Shown: one piece after another, positions 1 through 7,460 of the stretch
Layout: the number at the start of each line of letters is the position of its first letter
Numbering within the stretch: position 1 is the stretch's first letter
IMG/VR virus record: IMGVR_UViG_3300018049_000070
Coordinates: 1-35,055 of that record
Source: a virus
Length of the DNA stretch: 35,055 nucleotides
Strand: one strand, 5' to 3'
Made by a program: the position numbers and the translations under genes
The notes under the pieces: generated by a model
The model's input: the letters and a program-made list of their open reading frames with translations, nothing else
Database searches by the model: none
Told to the model about the DNA's origin: nothing

Positions 1-534
1 GGCGTTACCAGTAGAACCACCAGCAACTTCCCAATAATCGTATTGGAATGTTACAGTGTATTCTTGAATACCTTCAGTCTCCCATGCTAGGTCGATTGTA
101 GATACTTCAGTAGGGAATATACCGACAAAGTTATATACTCTTAAAATTTCACCAGTCTTACTAAACTGTGTTACTTGTGCGTTACTCTTATATAGACTAG
201 GGGCTGAACCACCAGTCCTCAAATTATTCTGTGGTGAATTAATAGCATGAGACCATTGCTCCATGGCGTTACGAATATCAAAACCTTCATCATTGATAAT
301 CGTAGGTGACCATTCAGCATATGTTCTGTTACCTGCTACTTTAATTTGACGACCGAAGTAAGGAACTTCAATAGTACCCAATGAAGCTGCTGGAATCTGA
401 GCACCTTTAACCATAAAAGGAATATTGATATCAGCAACACCATTTACTGGGTTTGTAATATTTACTTCGAACAGTGAGTTTCTAGCACCACCGTCTTTAA
501 GAGCACCTGAGAATTGATTTACATTAAATGCCAT
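1..534 (-). CDS. gp19: Tail tube protein gp19 (partial, 3' end outside window)
   Basis: This is the major tail tube subunit of a T4-like contractile tail; it stacks as hexamers inside the sheath and forms the DNA channel. The visible part is 178 codons with no stop before the window edge, starting MAFNVNQFSGALKDGGARNS, followed by an FEVNI(T)NP-type strand and ending in a WETEGIQEYTVTFQYDYWEV segment typical of the gp19 fold. T4 gp19 is 163 residues, so most of the protein is present. The ATG is preceded by a strong AAAGGAGAA ribosome site, and a TATAAATA late-promoter box sits about 20 bases upstream, overlapping the end of gp18. Position directly after the sheath gene is the T4 order. The identification rests on family resemblance plus order and is firm. 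Confidence 0.93.
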   Translation of the reverse strand, partial: MAFNVNQFSGALKDGGARNSLFEVNITNPVNGVADINIPFMVKGAQIPAASLGTIEVPYFGRQIKVAGNRTYAEWSPTIINDEGFDIRNAMEQWSHAINSPQNNLRTGGSAPSLYKSNAQVTQFSKTGEILRVYNFVGIFPTEVSTIDLAWETEGIQEYTVTFQYDYWEVAGGSTGNA

Positions 535-553
535 TTTATTTTCTCCTTTACTC

Positions 554-561
554 TATTTATA
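554..561 (-). promoter_or_regulatory. T4-type late promoter box for gp19
   Basis: The minus strand reads TATAAATA exactly, the late-promoter sequence recognised by the gp55 sigma-like factor in T4. It overlaps the stop codon region of gp18 and lies about 20 bases before the gp19 start, allowing the abundant tube protein to be transcribed separately from the sheath gene. Confidence 0.75.
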
Positions 562-2491
562 CCGCACCGACGATTTCGTTGAACTCAACACCAGTCCTAA
601 CCGCCACAAAGTTTAACTGAATAAAGTTAATACTTCTAGCAGGTTTGATATAGATATCACCAACAAACTCGTTTCTATCTATAACTTCACCAGTGTTATT
701 AGTGTTATCACACACTACTCTAAAGTCGGTAATACCTCTTCGACCTTGAACATCTCTTAAGAATGGGTCAACTAAGTTTCTGAATTGACTTCTTGTAAAG
801 TCATCATTAAACTCAAATAGAGTAAACTTAGAGGCAGTTGAGATTGCTTTCTCAAGAACAATAAACAATCTACGAACATTGATTCGGTCAAACGCACTTG
901 GTTTAGCAAGTAGAGTCTTATCACCGAATAGAACAGTTCCTTGTCCTGGGAAAGTAACAACTGGGTTAATTCCTTTCTTATATAATGCGTCTCTTTGTGA
1001 TTTACTTGGATTGTATGCTAATCTTACAACTGATTTAACATTACCTCTATTGAAACCTGCAGGTGAGAACCACGGATCCCTTGTAGAATCTGTTTGAACC
1101 ATTAAACCAGCAGTATCTGCGTTTAGAGGAACATATCTGTAAACATCGTTATACTTGTCATACATATATTTCCAACCAGAATCCATCACAGCATATGATG
1201 AACTTGGTAAAGTATCTCTAAATGAAATTACATCATCAACCTCTTTACCGTCATAACCGTTGTTATTTACAACATCTGCTCTTTCTGGAGAGATACAAAC
1301 GATACAGTCTTTACGAGATTCTGCGATGTTATTAATTAGATGTGTAGCAAGTGTTCCATCAGCATCAGAACCTAATACAAGAGAAACATCTACATCTTCA
1401 GCAGACCTAAACTTGTTATAGTAACCAATCTTCTGAGCAGAACTCAACTGAGCACCATCTTTACCTTTAGTCAAACTATTTGTAACTGGTAAATCATTTC
1501 CTGGATAGTTAGTTCCTAGACTTGCTTTAACACCACCTTTTCCTAGATTAGTGTTATGACCACCAAACCACAACCATTGTGATTGTTGGTTAACTAACTC
1601 TTTATAGTAGTTTCCAGCACCAGTATCAGTCTTAGCATCTTGTGCTTGAGATACATTTTCGTATGTTTCTAATATAGCACCGTCTTGACCAGTAATTAAA
1701 CCGTCTTCGTCGACAACTGCGATATGTAACGCATCACCTTGTGAATTGTTAGTGTTTGCGTAAGCAGTAGTAGTAGGTGCAGTATCAAACTCACCAAAAT
1801 ACTCCCAACGACGAGTCATACTTCCTGAATAGTTAGTTACAGTATTACCTTGATAAGCAGATGTTAATGTAACTGTGTTACCACTTAAAGAAGCAATCTT
1901 TCTTTGTTCTTTATCTGGACCAAGTAGTAAGATATCACCAACAACAAATTGTGCTTCAGCATTAGAACCTGCGAAACCATTAGTTGTATCTGAATCACCA
2001 CCTAGTGTAATTGTTTTACTGTTACGAGTAGCATTATAGTAACAAGAAGAAACTGTAGATTCCCAAGCATTAGCATTATGACATGCTGATACTTTTAGTG
2101 AGTTACCTAAGTCTCCTGGATATTTCGCAACCCAGTCACCGTGTCCACTTGAATTAGTGTATGTTTCGTTATAATAATCTTCACCCTCGATATAAGCACC
2201 AGCAGTTCCAGTTGAAGTAGCGTTATTACCACTACTTACACCACGGACTACATATAGAGCATTACCGTAAGATAAAAAGTTAGCAGCAGTAAAAAAGTCT
2301 GTTGCCGTATTTGAATTTGGTTTGTTGAATATACTTACTAATCTGTCTTCCGAATCAACCAAAACTCTTTGATTAACTGGACCCCATTTGAAGTTACCTG
2401 CGATAGCACCTTCAGTTGTGCTGACGGCAGGTACGACTGTGGTTAGGTCGATTTCTGATACATTCACTCCAGGACTTACTTGGAAAGGCAT
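557..2491 (-). CDS. gp18: Tail sheath protein gp18
   Basis: This is the contractile tail sheath subunit that surrounds the gp19 tube and drives DNA injection when it shortens. The 644-residue product is close to T4 gp18 (659). The N-terminus MPFQVSPGVNVSEIDLTTVV, followed by TTEGAIAGNFKWGPVNQRVL, is the characteristic start of phage sheath proteins. The C-terminal third carries the conserved sheath segment (GINPVVTFPGQGTVLFGDKT, then an NVRRLF.V.E..I motif and a QFR..VDPFLRDVQGRRGI stretch). The ATG follows an AGGAGA ribosome site. A late promoter box lies about 50 bases upstream, separate from the preceding oxygenase-like gene. Sheath followed by tube is the usual order. Assignment is secure. 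Confidence 0.97.
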   Translation of the reverse strand: MPFQVSPGVNVSEIDLTTVVPAVSTTEGAIAGNFKWGPVNQRVLVDSEDRLVSIFNKPNSNTATDFFTAANFLSYGNALYVVRGVSSGNNATSTGTAGAYIEGEDYYNETYTNSSGHGDWVAKYPGDLGNSLKVSACHNANAWESTVSSCYYNATRNSKTITLGGDSDTTNGFAGSNAEAQFVVGDILLLGPDKEQRKIASLSGNTVTLTSAYQGNTVTNYSGSMTRRWEYFGEFDTAPTTTAYANTNNSQGDALHIAVVDEDGLITGQDGAILETYENVSQAQDAKTDTGAGNYYKELVNQQSQWLWFGGHNTNLGKGGVKASLGTNYPGNDLPVTNSLTKGKDGAQLSSAQKIGYYNKFRSAEDVDVSLVLGSDADGTLATHLINNIAESRKDCIVCISPERADVVNNNGYDGKEVDDVISFRDTLPSSSYAVMDSGWKYMYDKYNDVYRYVPLNADTAGLMVQTDSTRDPWFSPAGFNRGNVKSVVRLAYNPSKSQRDALYKKGINPVVTFPGQGTVLFGDKTLLAKPSAFDRINVRRLFIVLEKAISTASKFTLFEFNDDFTRSQFRNLVDPFLRDVQGRRGITDFRVVCDNTNNTGEVIDRNEFVGDIYIKPARSINFIQLNFVAVRTGVEFNEIVGAV

Positions 2492-2541
2492 GTTTATCTC
2501 CTGATAATTGTAGTTAACTAAAATTCTTTATTATTTGAAAT

Positions 2542-2549
2542 TATTTATA
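2542..2549 (-). promoter_or_regulatory. T4-type late promoter box for gp18
   Basis: An exact TATAAATA on the minus strand, in the 79-base gap between the oxygenase-like gene and gp18, about 50 bases before the gp18 ATG. It follows a short T run, so it may initiate a separate high-level sheath transcript. Confidence 0.75.
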
Positions 2550-2570
2550 AAAAAACATAATTAGAACATT

Positions 2571-3122
2571 CTATACGAAGTTAGCAAAAAATACTAAGCA
2601 CTTTCTCATATCATATGTAAAATCATTCATAGGTGTATGTAAAACTTGACCATTATAAACAATGAGTCTATTAGGATATGCTCCTACAACAAATTCTGGA
2701 ACACTATCACCATCAACTCCAAAAAAAGCAGTTCCTCCATCTACTGTTTGGTCGAAATATAAAACCCCAGCAATATCAAATTCATCTCTATGAATACTAG
2801 GATATTTTCCATTCCGTTTACTCTTTTTAACTTCATCATTATCAACAAACCTTAAAATAGAAAAAAAGTCTTTAATATCTATATTAAGTTGTTCTTTAAT
2901 TTTATTAAAAATAAAAAATTCTATTTCTGGATTTAAATTAGACTCATAGGTCGGAAAAGCCTGTAATCTATTACCAAAAGGTATTCCATGTGGTTGGTGT
3001 TTTGGTTTGAACATATCTTTGTATTCAAAAATCTTTTCTATTTCTAAATAGTCGTCTACATTCAACCAATTGTTAAATACAAAAAACCCACCATTTTCAA
3101 TATAATCTTTTGTATTTACCAT
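2571..3122 (-). CDS. 2-oxoglutarate/Fe(II)-dependent oxygenase-like protein
   Basis: The 183-residue product looks like a small double-stranded beta-helix dioxygenase. The iron and co-substrate ligands expected of that superfamily are visible in order: an HxD pair at H111 and D113 (SIHRDEFDIAGVLYF), a GGTAFFG strand near 129-135, a distal histidine at H162 (NGQVLHTP), and an arginine at R173, eleven residues later, suited to bind 2-oxoglutarate. The substrate cannot be read from the sequence; hydroxylation of a phage or host protein, or of another small molecule, are all open. The gene sits between gp17 and gp18, where T4 has none, and overlaps the gp17 end by seven bases (ATGGTAA). It is much more AT-rich than its neighbours: only 20 of 120 bases in 2821-2940 are G or C, which suggests recent acquisition as a moron gene. 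Confidence 0.7.
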   Translation of the reverse strand: MVNTKDYIENGGFFVFNNWLNVDDYLEIEKIFEYKDMFKPKHQPHGIPFGNRLQAFPTYESNLNPEIEFFIFNKIKEQLNIDIKDFFSILRFVDNDEVKKSKRNGKYPSIHRDEFDIAGVLYFDQTVDGGTAFFGVDGDSVPEFVVGAYPNRLIVYNGQVLHTPMNDFTYDMRKCLVFFANFV

Positions 3123-4744
3123 CTTTCTTCTTCACCACCCATTAACCAATCATATCTTCTTTCTTCAATCACTTCCATTTGTTCGACTCCATCATCTTGT
3201 ATACCAAAAGGTAGTAAGTCGTCCATTAATTCTTCTTCAGACTTTTCTCTAAGTCTTGATAATGTATTTATGTCTGTGATATCTTTGAAGTATGTTTGGT
3301 CAGATAACCAAGCAAACAATACTAAACCCATTACTAAGTCATCGTGAACACCACTCTCTGCTTCATAAGAATTACCTTTCTTACTGAAACGAGATAATTC
3401 AAATATAGTTTGGTGGTCATTTAATATTAACTGGTCTTGTTCAACTAATAATTTTAAAATAGAACAACCAACCGACTTAACTGTTTTAGTTGTTCTAATA
3501 CCTCTATCAGAACCTTTACCGAAACCACCACTTATTCTTTTGCCACTCCTTCCTTGATTCTCTGTATATAATATATTATCATATTCATAGTCATAATGTA
3601 GTAAGTCTGATACTTGCCCACCAATATCATTAATTTCAATTAGAACAGAAGCATTGTTATATAACTTTGCTACTTGATGTATAACTTCAACATATTCTAC
3701 TGGTGATAGGAAATTATCTCTAAACACACAAACTTGTTTGTATGGCATCTGTGTTACATCAATAATCTGAAATGCTGAATAGTCTAAACCCTTACCTCTA
3801 CTCACATCGACAGTCATTGTATATGTTCCATTCTCTTTTGGTTTCTCATACATCAATAGTCTACCGTCATCTTTCAATGGTGTTCTTGGCAATAATGCTT
3901 TGAGTTTAGAACCATCAATTAATGTGTTGGACGACCCTAACCATGCACATTCATACTCTTGAGCAAACTTCTGTTGGTCAAAGTCCATCGATGATAATGT
4001 TTCTTTCTTCCATTCTTCATCTCTTCCAGGAACATCAGTCCAAGGAACTTCAACATACTTGTAACCATTCGTGCCTTCTTTAGCACCCATACAAGTTTTA
4101 TAGAAATGATTTAAACCGTTCGGTGTAGAGGTAAACAACATCTTAGTTGTTGTTCCTGATGAGATTGTAGGTAGAACGGCAGCAAAGAACTCATCCCAAC
4201 CATCAACGAATGCGGTCTCATCAATATAAAGAAACGATACTGACTTACCACGAATAGAACTTGATGAGGTAGCAGCAGCAATAATCTTAGAACCATTCTC
4301 AAATTCAACAGAACCTTTGTTCCATTCAATGACACCTTGCTGTAACCATTTAGGTAATGCTTCATAAGCAATCTTAATTCTATCTAAGATTTCTCTAGCA
4401 CTATCACCTTTGTTTGCTAACAGACCAACAAGTTTATGTTCGTTGAATAATATGTAATGTAGAATAACTGCGACCGCAGTAGTTGTCTTACCTGCCTGAC
4501 GAGATGTTACAACCGCAACTCTTCGATTCTCTGTAATGAGTTTAGTGATTTCTTTTTGATAATCATACATTGTGATTGGTATGAGACCTTTGTCTACATG
4601 AACAATCTTAATGTAATTCTCTGCGAAATATATTGGGTCTTTTGAACATTTAAGAAACTCTTGTATTCGTTTCTTTGTCCAATTAAATTTTGTTCCCTTT
4701 CGTTTTAAAAGTGGGTTTCCTAGATAACCCTTATCTTCAGACAT
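3116..4744 (-). CDS. gp17: Terminase large subunit gp17
   Basis: This is the ATPase and nuclease that pumps DNA into the prohead through the portal and cuts the concatemer. In the 542-residue product the Walker A loop is SRQAGKTT (81-88), Walker B is FLYIDE (171-176) with the catalytic glutamate, and the coupling motif TSTPNG is at 205-210. The RNase H-like nuclease follows, with acidic residues in VDVS (D313), IEIND (E370 region) and HDDL (D468/D469), matching the T4 pattern of three acidic ligands. T4 gp17 is 610 residues. The ATG follows directly on the stop of the nuclease gene upstream, with no gap. Separation from gp16 by four small genes is unlike T4, where 16 and 17 overlap. Assignment is secure. 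Confidence 0.97.
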   Translation of the reverse strand: MSEDKGYLGNPLLKRKGTKFNWTKKRIQEFLKCSKDPIYFAENYIKIVHVDKGLIPITMYDYQKEITKLITENRRVAVVTSRQAGKTTTAVAVILHYILFNEHKLVGLLANKGDSAREILDRIKIAYEALPKWLQQGVIEWNKGSVEFENGSKIIAAATSSSSIRGKSVSFLYIDETAFVDGWDEFFAAVLPTISSGTTTKMLFTSTPNGLNHFYKTCMGAKEGTNGYKYVEVPWTDVPGRDEEWKKETLSSMDFDQQKFAQEYECAWLGSSNTLIDGSKLKALLPRTPLKDDGRLLMYEKPKENGTYTMTVDVSRGKGLDYSAFQIIDVTQMPYKQVCVFRDNFLSPVEYVEVIHQVAKLYNNASVLIEINDIGGQVSDLLHYDYEYDNILYTENQGRSGKRISGGFGKGSDRGIRTTKTVKSVGCSILKLLVEQDQLILNDHQTIFELSRFSKKGNSYEAESGVHDDLVMGLVLFAWLSDQTYFKDITDINTLSRLREKSEEELMDDLLPFGIQDDGVEQMEVIEERRYDWLMGGEEERW

Positions 4745-5170
4745 TTAGACACCTGCGTTAGGATCCTGATGATAAGTTTCTTCCCAAAGATGTTTAACAT
4801 TATATTGTAGTCTACCTTCTTCTTTGTTACCACCAGTGTAAGGTATCGCAAGTTTGTTATCCATTAACATTTGATTTACATCATTACCATCAATCATTAT
4901 TGTTCCAAGGACTCTACCAAACTTACCTTTCTTTTGTAGTTTAGTAGTGAGTGTAAATTTACCTTCACACTTTGCTAACTCTTCTTTAAGAAATGCTTTA
5001 GCAGCCTTACCCCAAGATTTTTCCATCAAGTTTTTTGTTCTTGACTCTGGAGTATCGATACCCATCAAACGAATTCGTTCTTTGAGTATCACCTTGAACC
5101 CTAAATCAATATAGGCGTCGATAGTATCACCATCGACAACCTTAATCAATTCACATTTATATTCATACAT
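4745..5170 (-). CDS. Staphylococcal-nuclease-like (thermonuclease) protein
   Basis: A 141-residue member of the SNase-like fold, a calcium-dependent phosphodiesterase family acting on DNA or RNA. The diagnostic elements are all present: VVDGDTIDAYID (acidic D13 and D15), RIRLMGIDTPES (R34, D39, T40, E42) and KFGRVLG (R86). R34, E42 and R86 correspond to the catalytic Arg35, Glu43 and Arg87 of the staphylococcal enzyme, so it is probably active. No signal peptide is visible, so it would act in the cytoplasm. It overlaps the upstream holin-like gene by one base (TAATG) and abuts gp17, so it is translated with the packaging motor. Host nucleic-acid breakdown or a role in DNA trimming near packaging are both possible; the sequence does not decide. 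Confidence 0.9.
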   Translation of the reverse strand: MYEYKCELIKVVDGDTIDAYIDLGFKVILKERIRLMGIDTPESRTKNLMEKSWGKAAKAFLKEELAKCEGKFTLTTKLQKKGKFGRVLGTIMIDGNDVNQMLMDNKLAIPYTGGNKEEGRLQYNVKHLWEETYHQDPNAGV

Positions 5171-5628
5171 TATGACTTACCGAGATAGAATGAACCCGCA
5201 GCAAGTATAGAAATCTTTAACCATTCGAAATGAACAATAGCATTCTCAAATCTAAAGAATTCAGTAGTTGTATGTGTATTATCAAAAAGACCTAAAATGT
5301 TTACACCTTTTTGAACCTCAACTGGAACAACAATGTCTAGTCCCCACAAAGCACCCATCATTGCCCAAGCACCCATACCTAACATAGAAAGAACAAATAT
5401 TCTTCTTGTCATTTTTGCGAATGGGTCATTACCGACTCTTTTAGCAGCAGCATCAGCCGAAGCAGTTGCGGACTCTCTGTCAGCAGCTTTTAGTTTTTGG
5501 TCTGATTCGTTCTTCTGAATTAGAAGTTTTTGTTGCTCTGCTTTATTCTTTTGAGCGGCGTCCATAAACTTGAACAAACCACCCATAGCAGCACCACCTG
5601 CCATTGTTATCAATTCAACTGGTATCAT
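5170..5628 (-). CDS. Small membrane protein, candidate holin of the three-segment type
   Basis: A 152-residue protein with three hydrophobic stretches: a glycine/alanine-rich N-terminal helix (about 4-22), a strong membrane segment RRIFVLSMLGMGAWAMMGAL (about 75-94) and a C-terminal segment WLKISILAAGSFYLG (about 136-150). A charged, alanine-rich helical region (about 23-68) joins the first two. This layout, and the short tail after a final glycine-rich helix, resemble the three-segment holins known from gene transfer agents, though the resemblance is from memory. Its ATG overlaps the stop of the spanin-like gene (ATGA), and a late promoter box lies about 31 bases upstream inside that gene. 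The neighbouring spanin candidate supports a lysis role. It could instead be a membrane protein unrelated to lysis. Confidence 0.55.
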   Translation of the reverse strand: MIPVELITMAGGAAMGGLFKFMDAAQKNKAEQQKLLIQKNESDQKLKAADRESATASADAAAKRVGNDPFAKMTRRIFVLSMLGMGAWAMMGALWGLDIVVPVEVQKGVNILGLFDNTHTTTEFFRFENAIVHFEWLKISILAAGSFYLGKS

Positions 5629-6005
5629 TGTTCTTTCCTCTGTAAATAATATCTAACTGTATTTATAAAATACATTGTCCCAGAGAGTAAAACGATTAAA
5701 ATGAGGGGTAAAGGTATAGACCATTCTTTTTCTACTTCCGTCTCTTGTTCGGTCTTTTTGACCTCTTTACGGGTCGGTTCTGGTGATATTTTTATTTTTT
5801 CGACCTTTGTAGATTTAGTGTTATTCCAGTTATGAGATGAGTCATAAAACCTCTCTTCGTCATAAGCATTTTCTGCTACAACCTTAGCAGGTTTTTCTGG
5901 TTGTTTTTTAGTTGCCTCTTGAAATATGTTTACTACAGAAAAGGCATCCATAACTGGCATACCTTGACAACCACTCAAAAATAAAACTAATAATATTCTT
6001 ACCAT
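5625..6005 (-). CDS. Candidate unimolecular spanin (lipoprotein with C-terminal membrane anchor)
   Basis: The 126-residue product has a membrane anchor at each end. The N-terminus MVRILLVLFLSGCQG contains an LSGC lipobox with the acylated cysteine at C13 and Q at +2, which should sort it to the outer membrane. The C-terminus has a transmembrane helix (about 97-114, IPLPLILIVLLSGTMYFI) followed by a basic tail (RYYLQRKEQ) suited to the cytoplasm. The middle is charged, proline-containing and hydrophilic. This is the plan of the phage T1 gp11 u-spanin, of similar length, which fuses inner and outer membranes in the last step of lysis. The signal is short (12 residues before the cysteine), but an in-frame stop three codons upstream rules out a longer start. 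It overlaps the 59-residue ORF by seven bases and the holin candidate by four. Confidence 0.7.
   Translation of the reverse strand: MVRILLVLFLSGCQGMPVMDAFSVVNIFQEATKKQPEKPAKVVAENAYDEERFYDSSHNWNNTKSTKVEKIKISPEPTRKEVKKTEQETEVEKEWSIPLPLILIVLLSGTMYFINTVRYYLQRKEQ
5660..5667 (-). promoter_or_regulatory. Internal late promoter box inside the spanin candidate
   Basis: An exact TATAAATA on the minus strand, lying within the coding sequence of the C-terminal membrane helix of the spanin candidate and about 31 bases before the start of the holin candidate. It could start a transcript for holin, nuclease and gp17. Because it overlaps coding sequence, chance occurrence is more likely than for the intergenic boxes. 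Confidence 0.5.
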
Positions 6006-6178
6006 ATACTTCTAATAATAGGAACAACTTCTTCATCAACTTGTTGTTCTATATCATTGATATAAGTTTCTTTCCACTCATCTGTTAAATCAGACTTTTG
6101 AATTAATTCTATTAATCTTTCTATCCTACCACCTTGTAGTCTTATTGTATAAATTTCACTATTCTTCAGTTTTTTCAT
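5999..6178 (-). CDS. Small hypothetical protein of 59 residues
   Basis: An ATG-started frame of 59 codons ending in TAA fills what would otherwise be a gap between gp16 and the spanin candidate. It starts MKKLKNSEIYTIRLQGGRIE, continues with an amphipathic, charged helical region containing LIELIQKSD and DEWKETYINDIEQQVDEE, and ends VVPIIRSIW. There is no signal peptide or membrane segment. Its start lies 20 bases inside the end of gp16 and its stop overlaps the next gene in the arrangement ATGGTAA, the same junction seen between gp17 and the oxygenase gene. The ribosome site is weak (AAAAG), so translation probably depends on coupling to gp16. No family is recognised. The position in a lysis-like cluster makes a small regulatory or antiholin-type role conceivable, but nothing in the sequence shows it. 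Confidence 0.6.
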   Translation of the reverse strand: MKKLKNSEIYTIRLQGGRIERLIELIQKSDLTDEWKETYINDIEQQVDEEVVPIIRSIW

Positions 6179-6584
6179 CTTTTAACATTTTCAACATCTC
6201 TGCTGTCGAACCGACAAACAAAGCATTAGTTACATTCTTAACATCACCACCCTTTGCCTCTTCTTCTTTTTGTAAGTCTTTAACTTTCTTTTGAATATTC
6301 AATAGGTCTTTGTTAGCATCCATTAATGTTTTTGATAAAGTAGCAACCACCTCAAATGCTCTTGGGTGTTCTGATACTTTTGCTAATTCGATGAGATGGT
6401 CAAGGGCATCTGTTCCCTTACCAATTACATCATAGAGATTCTTACGAGCAAAGTCGTAATCGTTTTCGATATCTTCTTCTTTGGTTTCTTTCTGAATCGC
6501 AGGTAAATCTTTTGTTTCTTCTGAAACTATCTCACCATCAATATCGAATATTTCATTTAGATTTTTTTCAAATTGTGTTGCCAT
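6159..6584 (-). CDS. gp16: Terminase small subunit gp16
   Basis: This protein recognises DNA for packaging and stimulates the gp17 motor; in T4-like phages it forms rings of helical subunits. The 141-residue product (T4 gp16 is 164) has an acidic, variable N-terminus and then the conserved core: DYDFARKNLYDVIGKGTDAL (about 43-62), SEHPRAFEVVATL and the coiled segment DANKDLLNIQKKVKDLQKEE. The HPRAxEVV stretch and the NKDLL.IQKK stretch are what I recognise from T4-type gp16. It follows gp15 after a 30-base gap. The ATG lacks a clear Shine-Dalgarno sequence: the 20 bases upstream read CCTTTATGGTATAATATAAT, and a short ATACC/GGTAT hairpin could form there. Confidence 0.9.
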   Translation of the reverse strand: MATQFEKNLNEIFDIDGEIVSEETKDLPAIQKETKEEDIENDYDFARKNLYDVIGKGTDALDHLIELAKVSEHPRAFEVVATLSKTLMDANKDLLNIQKKVKDLQKEEEAKGGDVKNVTNALFVGSTAEMLKMLKDEKTEE

Positions 6585-6614
6585 ATTATATTATACCATA
6601 AAGGGGTATTAAAG

Positions 6615-7460
6615 TCAATCGTGGTTATGTCTATTTACCCCATCAAAATAATCATAGTCGTCAAAAGCGTATGTCCAATTGTTATTCGCATTGATACTAG
6701 AAATCGATATAGAAGCACTACTATTCGCAGTTGGTGTACCATTAGCATACATTCCTGGCTGAATTCTTGTTCTTCTATGTGGACCTGCTTCTGTGCCAAT
6801 TGCTGTATTAGAATCTTGAGCAGTGATATCAATATATGTTCTCTTAATAACACCCTTCTTAGAAACTGGACCGTATATCAAACCTTTAACAGTAAAGTTA
6901 AAAGTATATATAATTGCTCTACGAGATTGAAAGTCTGCCTCATATGTATCTTCAATAGACATACCATTTAATACAGTAGGAACATCAATATAATCACTCA
7001 TCTCTGGAATAAGTTTAACTGTGTTTGTCCACTCTGGTCTAAAGAATGGTAATATTTGTTCTACCACTTGAACAGCATCTTCATTGTTATCAAACATACC
7101 ATATAAAGATATATTAATATCATATGGGACTGGTGTAAATTGACTTCTTAAACTATCACCATTATCACCCAAAGCAGTATTTCTTTGTAGTTTGTTTAAA
7201 CTTCTATCTGGGGCATATGTCATATCAGTTATCTCAAAAGATAAACGAGGTAACTGAATAGCAACTTCTCTACTTAAATTAGCATCTTGATTTAGACGAG
7301 CAAGAAACTTTTCTCTCGGACCATATGCGATAGGAACACGAATTGTTTGAACAGAAGTTCCTGAGTTATTAAATCTTTCTATGTTAATATCATTAAACAT
7401 ATTGCCAAACATAACAATATATTTACGAATAACTCCGTGATAATAATCGTGACCAAACAT
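6615..7460 (-). CDS. gp15: Proximal tail sheath stabilizer gp15
   Basis: gp15 caps the finished tail at the head-proximal end, stabilises the contracted or extended sheath and joins the neck. The recognisable start MFGHDYYHGVIRKYIVMFGN, with an NDI.I.R strand and IRVPIAYGPREKFLARL, matches the T4-type gp15 N-terminus, which also begins MFG. The core includes RLSFEITDMTYAPDRSLNKL and PYDINISLYGMF, as in relatives. I place the start at the ATG whose A overlaps the gp14 stop (TAATG), giving 281 residues (T4 gp15: 272). A longer frame would need a TTG two codons earlier, and the GGGAG ribosome site is spaced nine bases from the chosen ATG. The C-terminal tail after about residue 230 is low-complexity and likely variable. 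Confidence 0.94.
   Translation of the reverse strand: MFGHDYYHGVIRKYIVMFGNMFNDINIERFNNSGTSVQTIRVPIAYGPREKFLARLNQDANLSREVAIQLPRLSFEITDMTYAPDRSLNKLQRNTALGDNGDSLRSQFTPVPYDINISLYGMFDNNEDAVQVVEQILPFFRPEWTNTVKLIPEMSDYIDVPTVLNGMSIEDTYEADFQSRRAIIYTFNFTVKGLIYGPVSKKGVIKRTYIDITAQDSNTAIGTEAGPHRRTRIQPGMYANGTPTANSSASISISSINANNNWTYAFDDYDYFDGVNRHNHD

Noticed and set aside
2511-2518. AGTTAACT palindrome upstream of gp18
   Set aside because: An eight-base palindrome in AT-rich sequence is expected by chance and has no associated structure.
6573-6971. A plus-strand frame of 132 codons across the gp16-gp15 junction
   Set aside because: It is antisense to well-recognised gp15 and gp16 and reads as a cysteine/isoleucine/arginine-rich shadow.
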